Origin: Betaproteobacteria bacterium
Lineage (GTDB): Bacteria > Pseudomonadota > Gammaproteobacteria > Burkholderiales > SG8-41
Assembly: GCA_016177355.1 (NCBI GenBank)
Contig: JACOVL010000135.1
Span: 1-7,233, forward strand
DNA: 7,233 bases
Reading direction: 5' to 3'
Positions within the stretch are counted from its first letter, which is position 1. Every line of letters starts with the position of its first letter. Below, in pieces: positions 6,446 through 7,233 of this stretch. The notes under the pieces are model-generated. The model searched no databases, was not told the DNA's origin, and was given only the letters and a program-made list of their open reading frames with translations. The position numbers and the translations under genes are program-made.

Positions 6446-6458
6446 AGGAAAGTGACAC
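6427..6458. promoter_or_regulatory. Inverted repeat GTGTCAC-18-GTGACAC, candidate HicB operator
   Basis: Perfect 7-bp arms lie at 6427-6433 and 6452-6458, 25 bp centre to centre. They bracket the candidate -10 box, and the right arm contains the hicA GTG start codon. HicB here has a ribbon-helix-helix DNA-binding end, and such antitoxins usually repress their own operon by binding short palindromes, so this is a good operator candidate. A hairpin masking the start codon is an alternative if transcription begins further upstream. Confidence 0.45.
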
Positions 6459-6688
6459 GGGCAGCTAAGACTCTCGCGCAGATGAAGGCCAATCCACTGG
6501 ATTGGCGAATCGAGAGTCTGAAGTCGGTCGCCGACGCGTTCGGGCTGGTCTATCGGCAGCCCGGCGGAAGCCACGTGATCTTTCGTCACCCGAACGGCGG
6601 CATGCTTTCCGTACCTGCGCGCCGACCGATCAAACCCGTGTACGTGCGAAAGTTCGTGCGCTTGGTTGAGGAAGGAGTCGCCGAATGA
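6452..6688 (+). CDS. hicA: HicA-family toxin (mRNA interferase)
   Basis: The 78-residue protein matches the longer HicA-like subgroup. It has KTLAQMKANPLDWRIESLKS (6-25), then FGLVYRQPGGSHVIFRHP (30-47) with the catalytic histidine His41 in GGSH, then LSVPARRPIKPVYVRKFV (52-69). HicA toxins adopt a double-stranded-RNA-binding fold and cut mRNAs and tmRNA in the cytosol until HicB binds them. I use GTG at 6452 because the conserved region begins only a few residues later; AGGA lies just 2-3 bases upstream, which is tight, and a leaderless start is possible. ATG at 6482 would lose conserved residues. The stop overlaps the hicB start by four bases (ATGA), as expected for a coupled pair. Confidence 0.88.
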   Translation: MTRAAKTLAQMKANPLDWRIESLKSVADAFGLVYRQPGGSHVIFRHPNGGMLSVPARRPIKPVYVRKFVRLVEEGVAE

Positions 6689-7104
6689 AAAAGTCCAGCG
6701 TCGCGTACCCTTTTGAAGTTCGCCCCCTCTCGAAAGAGGAAGGCGGCGGGTACAGCATTTACTTCCCCGATCTTCCCGGCTGCTGGTCCGATGGGGCCAC
6801 ACCGGAGGATGCAATCGAGAACGGCCGGGACGCGCTGCAGTCGTGGCTGGCCGTCGCGCAAGAGTTTGGCGACGGCATTCCCAAGCCGTTTTCCTCGGTC
6901 AGCGGGCGCTTCGTGCAAAGGGTTCCACGTTCGCTCCACGCGCGGTTGATCGCCCGCGCGAAGGCGGAGGGCGTTTCGCTCAACACCCTGGTGGTATCGC
7001 TCGTGTCTCAGGGAATCGGAAAGCAACAAGCGGCCGAGCGCGCAGATCGCCGTTTAACCACACGCTCAACCCGGACGCGCGCACGGACGGGGCGCGCCGG
7101 TTAG
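6685..7104 (+). CDS. hicB: HicB-family antitoxin with ribbon-helix-helix domain
   Basis: The 139-residue antitoxin has the degenerate RNase-H-like HicB domain, with GGYSIYFPDLPGCWSDGATP (21-40), EDAIENGRDALQSWL (41-55) and IPKP (65-68). A C-terminal Arc-type ribbon-helix-helix segment follows (about 75-111: GRFVQRVPRSLHARL, EGVSLNTLVVSLVS) for DNA binding and autorepression. It neutralises HicA by covering its active site. The ATG at 6685 overlaps the hicA stop and has GGAG seven bases upstream, a strong site that would favour antitoxin supply. From about residue 124 the frame runs into the attC hairpin, giving a tail rich in Arg and Thr that ends at a TAG inside the recombination site; that tail is probably not part of the conserved fold. 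Confidence 0.9.
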   Translation: MKKSSVAYPFEVRPLSKEEGGGYSIYFPDLPGCWSDGATPEDAIENGRDALQSWLAVAQEFGDGIPKPFSSVSGRFVQRVPRSLHARLIARAKAEGVSLNTLVVSLVSQGIGKQQAAERADRRLTTRSTRTRARTGRAG

Positions 7105-7119
7105 CGTGGCACGTTGAGG
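7052..7119 (+). other. attC-like recombination site (59-base-element type)
   Basis: The 68-bp site opens with inverse core GTTTAAC (RYYYAAC, 7052-7058) and closes with GTTGAGG (7113-7119), which pairs with it at six of seven positions if two G.T pairs are allowed. Between them CGCTCAACCCGG (7063-7074) faces CCGGTTAGCG (7097-7106); the left arm carries extra unpaired bases C7067 and C7072. A bulged A7075 and the stem CGCGC/GCGCG (7076-7080 with 7092-7096) follow, with an 11-base loop. The TCAA-versus-TTA asymmetry with an extrahelical C matches classical attC sites such as that of aadA1. Integrases recognise the folded single strand and such bulges set orientation. It lies at the hicB 3' end, as in cassettes. 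Confidence 0.8.
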
Positions 7120-7172
7120 CTGTAGAAAAAGTCCGGAACTCCTGCGAGGAATCGCCGTACTAACGCTTTGAA

Positions 7173-7188
7173 AGGGGTCGGGACCCCT
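7173..7188 (+). promoter_or_regulatory. Hairpin upstream of the transposase start
   Basis: AGGGGTC (7173-7179) and GACCCCT (7182-7188) are perfectly complementary; in RNA this would be AGGGGU and ACCCCU closed by a CGGG loop. It lies 19 bases before the transposase ATG. Insertion sequences often carry such a hairpin to limit transposase expression from outside transcription, but there is no U tract, so an intrinsic terminator is unlikely. Confidence 0.5.
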
Positions 7189-7207
7189 CAGCACGCGGGA
7201 GGCGGCG

Positions 7208-7233
7208 ATGGCGCGGTTCAAGCACTACGACTA
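7208..7233 (+). CDS. N-terminal fragment of a transposase, probably IS1182 family
   Basis: ATG at 7208 reads MARFKHYD and then leaves the window. GGAGG five bases upstream is a strong ribosome-binding site. Many IS1182-family transposases that I remember start with MARFKxYxY, which fits, but eight residues are thin evidence. Context supports a transposase, because the leader looks like an insertion-sequence end with a protective hairpin. Catalytic residues are not visible. Confidence 0.6.

Larger units (their letters stand above)
6396..7113 (+). mobile_element. Putative integron gene cassette carrying hicAB
   Basis: The layout fits a gene cassette. The left junction is a perfect GTTRRRY core (GTTAAAC, 6395-6401, cut after the first G). 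One compact toxin-antitoxin operon follows, and the segment ends in an attC-like hairpin. The inverse core at the right end, GTTTAAC (7052-7058), is the exact reverse complement of the leading core, as expected when the free circular cassette rebuilds its own attC. The 718-bp length and tight fit around the genes are typical. No integrase gene or second attC lies in the window, so it is either the edge of a larger array or an isolated insertion at a secondary site. Structure and pairing are seen; mobility is inferred. Confidence 0.75.
7116..7233 (+). mobile_element. Left end of an insertion sequence, probably IS1182-like (continues past the window)
   Basis: The stretch starting GAGGCTGTAGAAAAAGTCC looks like an insertion-sequence terminus, followed by about 90 bases of leader and a transposase start. 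The outer boundary is uncertain by several bases (7113-7121) because the right end and target duplication are outside the window. The family guess rests on the terminal sequence and the first residues of the transposase, both from memory. It lies directly against the attC-like site. Confidence 0.55.

Overview
The window looks like a GC-rich proteobacterial chromosome. The gene order argH <-> algZ-algR-hemC-hemD (argH divergent from the rest) is the one known from Pseudomonas and relatives. I favour a beta- or gammaproteobacterium but cannot place it more closely from this sequence alone.

Left part (1-3811, minus strand): a compact transcription unit read right to left. It holds algZ (LytS-type membrane sensor kinase), algR (LytTR response regulator), hemC (porphobilinogen deaminase) and hemD (uroporphyrinogen-III synthase). 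After a 199-bp gap carrying octanucleotide repeats comes the first 10 codons of a further gene, by position probably hemX. Spacings of 16, 32 and 12 bp suggest co-transcription of algZ-algR-hemC-hemD. HemC and HemD act in sequence to make uroporphyrinogen III; AlgZ/AlgR form a two-component pair.

Middle part (3812-6244, plus strand): argH (argininosuccinate lyase) starts only 23 bp from algZ, in the opposite direction. A 98-bp imperfect inverted-repeat element separates it from a fructosamine-kinase-family gene that starts with GTG.

Right part (6245-7233): an accessory region. Five 12-bp direct repeats (6333-6392) lead straight into a DNA segment with the layout of an integron gene cassette. 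It begins with core GTTAAAC, carries a hicA-hicB toxin-antitoxin pair with its own candidate promoter and operator, and ends in a well-formed attC-like hairpin whose inverse core GTTTAAC is the exact complement of the leading core. No integrase gene and no second attC is visible, so this would be a lone or marginal cassette. The attC is directly abutted by the left end of an insertion sequence, probably IS1182-like, whose transposase start (MARFKHYD) runs off the window. The lone hicAB cassette, its odd repeat-bearing insertion site and the IS parked at the attC crossover point are the most interesting parts of the window.
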